7,750 nucleotides of DNA from Rhizosphaericola sp047606825 (GTDB lineage: Bacteria > Bacteroidota > Bacteroidia > Chitinophagales > Chitinophagaceae): the NCBI GenBank assembly GCA_047606825.1, contig JASGDY010000063.1, positions 1 through 7,750 of the forward strand, written 5' to 3'. Within the stretch, counting starts at the first letter, position 1. Every line of letters begins with the position of its first letter. A model generated the notes under the pieces. The model was not told the origin of the DNA. It ran no database searches and saw only the letters and a program-made list of their open reading frames with translations. Shown piece by piece: positions 6,393 to 7,750 of this stretch. The position numbers and the translations under genes were made by a program.

Positions 6393-7244
6393 TTACTTTA
6401 TGCTTTCTTTGTTCAATATCGGATCCTTGCTCGCATTGACCTGATAAGTGCCGATACTATTGTCGTCATTGACTTCCACGATACGGTATCCCTTGTATTG
6501 CGTACCCCAGTTGCCACCAAAATGCGCATCGAAAAAATGAGGCAACTTGCTTGTGTAAAATACGCTGTCCAACGTATGGTCATGCCCGTGGAAAACGGCT
6601 TTCACATTGGGAAAACGATGCAGCAAGGCAATCGTGTCCGGAGCCTCGACAAAAGAATTTTCAGGAGTCCATTTATGCGGTGGTATGTGCAGGAAGACGA
6701 ACACGATCGGCAGGTTGGCCATTTTAGTCAGCTCTCTTTCGAGGAACTGGTTGTCCGGCGCAACATAAGCCCCTTTGATATTGGAGGTATTGGCCAACAC
6801 GAGCCCAACCTCCTTTTTTTGGAAACCATAATTGTCCTCGTAACCAAAGACAGATTGCCACAATGCCGTGTCAGCATGGTCGTGGTTGCCGGGAATCGTA
6901 TAGTACGGCACCGGGAAATGGTCAAAATATTTGGTTTTCACTTCTTTCAGCAGGTCGGGACGGTCATGCACAAGATCACCGTTGACCACGATGAAATCCA
7001 AAGGCTGTTGGCGATGTTCCTCTGTCAACCAGCGCACGATGTTGTCGTAGTTTTGGGCATAGGGCGTATCGGGCTGTGCGTAATGGCCGTCGGAGGCAAT
7101 CGCAAAACGGAGTTTGGGCTTGGCACCGGAGAGGGTTATCTTATTGGAATCCTGCGCGGCAAAAACAGCTATTGGCGAAGATGCCACGGAGCCCAACAGG
7201 GTTCCTGTCAAAGTGCGTTTGATAAAATTCCTTCTTGATTTCAT
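6393..7244 (-). CDS. Tat-exported metallophosphoesterase
   Basis: 283-residue calcineurin-like phosphoesterase, predicted to be exported folded through the Tat pathway. The N-terminus MKSRRNFIKRT has the twin-arginine pattern (R4, R5), then a hydrophobic stretch (about 12-29) and a likely cut after VFA (27-29). Metal-binding motifs appear in family order: D52-x-H54 (ASDGHY), GD (89-90, NGDLVHD), GNHD (119-122), H186 (FLHIPPH) and GHDH (220-223). These ligands form the two-metal site that hydrolyses phosphoesters; the substrate (cyclic nucleotide, phosphomonoester or other) cannot be told. The ATG at 7244 is chosen over an in-frame ATG at 7289 because the Tat signal begins there, and the promoter boxes lie between and around the two. 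The gene stands alone on the minus strand. Its stop is about 140 bases from the right end of the MITE-like element. Confidence 0.9.
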   Translation of the reverse strand: MKSRRNFIKRTLTGTLLGSVASSPIAVFAAQDSNKITLSGAKPKLRFAIASDGHYAQPDTPYAQNYDNIVRWLTEEHRQQPLDFIVVNGDLVHDRPDLLKEVKTKYFDHFPVPYYTIPGNHDHADTALWQSVFGYEDNYGFQKKEVGLVLANTSNIKGAYVAPDNQFLERELTKMANLPIVFVFLHIPPHKWTPENSFVEAPDTIALLHRFPNVKAVFHGHDHTLDSVFYTSKLPHFFDAHFGGNWGTQYKGYRIVEVNDDNSIGTYQVNASKDPILNKESIK

Positions 7245-7267
7245 GGCAGACCTGATATTTTCGGGAG

Positions 7268-7298
7268 CAAAAAGACGAATTATGTCCAAATGACCAAA
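7268..7298 (-). promoter_or_regulatory. Promoter of the phosphoesterase gene
   Basis: On the minus strand, TTTG (7298-7295) is followed after exactly 19 bases by TCTTTTTG (7275-7268). This matches the Bacteroidota -33 TTTG / -7 TAnnTTTG layout with one mismatch in the -7 box. The start point would fall near 7260, giving a leader of about 15-20 bases before the ATG at 7244 and leaving the ATG at 7289 untranscribed. Confidence 0.55.
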
Positions 7299-7392
7299 CC
7301 ACAGAGGTTAAGTTTGGATTAAGTTTTTCCGCAAGATAGCACGGTACAGCAAACATAGGCAACCCATCCAAAACCGGGATTATTTCAAGAGA
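7299..7392. other. Intergenic stretch upstream of the phosphoesterase
   Basis: I see no gene, repeat or further promoter element here. It separates the phosphoesterase promoter from the fold-back element. Confidence 0.4.
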
Positions 7393-7518
7393 CTGTTTGA
7401 GTTATGTTTTTCTGTACGGTTTTATATGCTTCCAAGACATAAAAACGTGTATTCCTTCTCGCAAAGTCCCCGCCGCGGAGGGAGACTGTGCGGAGAAGAA
7501 AATAAATAACTCAAACAG
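7393..7518. mobile_element. 126-bp fold-back element with 13-bp perfect inverted ends
   Basis: CTGTTTGAGTTAT (7393-7405) and ATAACTCAAACAG (7506-7518) are perfect reverse complements. Nested inside is a second strong stem, with CTTCTC-GCA-AGTC-CCC on the left (7454-7470) facing its complement on the right (about 7479-7497), broken only by single-base bulges or mismatches. The whole unit can fold into a long interrupted hairpin. Size, perfect ends and lack of coding potential suggest a small MITE or other structured repeat; a structured RNA is the alternative. No clear target duplication is visible. Confidence 0.5.
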
Positions 7519-7623
7519 CTTCCAAATCTTCGCATGTTGTATGAATATGGTGGTCGGTGTCTCCACCCGCCAGCGAAAATCTGAACTATTCTCACCGAAG
7601 GTAAATGCGCACCAAAAACCAGA
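7519..7623. other. Spacer between the two repeat elements at the right end
   Basis: No gene, promoter or repeat is recognised. An open plus-strand stretch crosses it, but that stretch begins and ends inside the flanking repeats and shows no protein features. Confidence 0.35.
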
Positions 7624-7750
7624 GCAAACGCATCTAAATTTTCCTATTGTGAAAAAACATCATGAATGCGCTGAACCGTTCGGCGACGGCTGCGGGAACG
7701 TCTCTTGCTGGCTGTTGAAACTATTATAGGATTCCAACTGCTCCGCAGAA
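7624..7750 (+). repeat. Dispersed repeat, copy 2 (left end of a second MITE-like element, cut by the window)
   Basis: Starts with the same 15-base terminus GCAAACGCATCTAAA and aligns without gaps to 5796-5922 at about 88% identity, in the same orientation. It runs to the last base of the window, so its right end is unseen. A stop in the minus frame that is open in copy 1 argues that the repeat is non-coding. Confidence 0.8.

Noticed and set aside
6342..7238. 298-codon plus-strand open frame opposite the phosphoesterase
   Set aside because: It is antisense to a gene with all metallophosphoesterase motifs and a Tat signal. The plus-strand product has no recognisable features.
7397..7729. 110-codon plus-strand open frame at the right end
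   Set aside because: It runs through the fold-back element and into the dispersed repeat, with low-complexity composition and no motif.

Overview
The window looks like a chromosomal segment from a member of the Bacteroidota, probably of the Chitinophagaceae/Sphingobacteria type. This rests on TAnnTTTG-type -7 promoter boxes ahead of at least two genes, weak Shine-Dalgarno sequences, and protein families typical of that phylum. The genus is not determinable from the sequence alone.

Layout, left to right. (1) Positions 1-73 are non-coding relative to what follows and may carry the promoter and start of a minus-strand gene off the left edge. (2) Positions 74-2146 hold a visibly AT-rich, probably acquired type II restriction-modification pair in which both genes appear broken. 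The C5 cytosine methyltransferase lacks its N-terminus, including the SAM-binding motif I. The overlapping restriction endonuclease is split by a 2-base frameshift. (3) Positions 2147-2440 are a GC-richer spacer with several strong dyads. (4) Positions 2441-4017 carry two plus-strand genes: an exported acyloxyacyl hydrolase (PagL-like lipid A deacylase family) and a 105-residue two-helix membrane protein of unknown function. (5) A bidirectional terminator separates these from convergent lysS (minus strand, 5694-4162), which encodes class II lysyl-tRNA synthetase. (6) Upstream of lysS lies a 456-bp MITE-like element with perfect 15-bp terminal inverted repeats (5796-6251). (7) A Tat-exported metallophosphoesterase is on the minus strand (7244-6393), with a recognisable -33/-7 promoter. 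(8) The right end holds a 126-bp fold-back element (7393-7518) and a second, partial copy of the MITE left end (7624-7750), about 88% identical over 127 nt and cut by the window edge.

The genes do not form one functional system. The methyltransferase and endonuclease belong together, and the hydrolase, membrane protein, lysS and phosphoesterase look like ordinary unlinked chromosomal genes. I found no convincing new biological system. The most informative signals are the decayed restriction-modification module and the non-coding repeats around lysS and the phosphoesterase.
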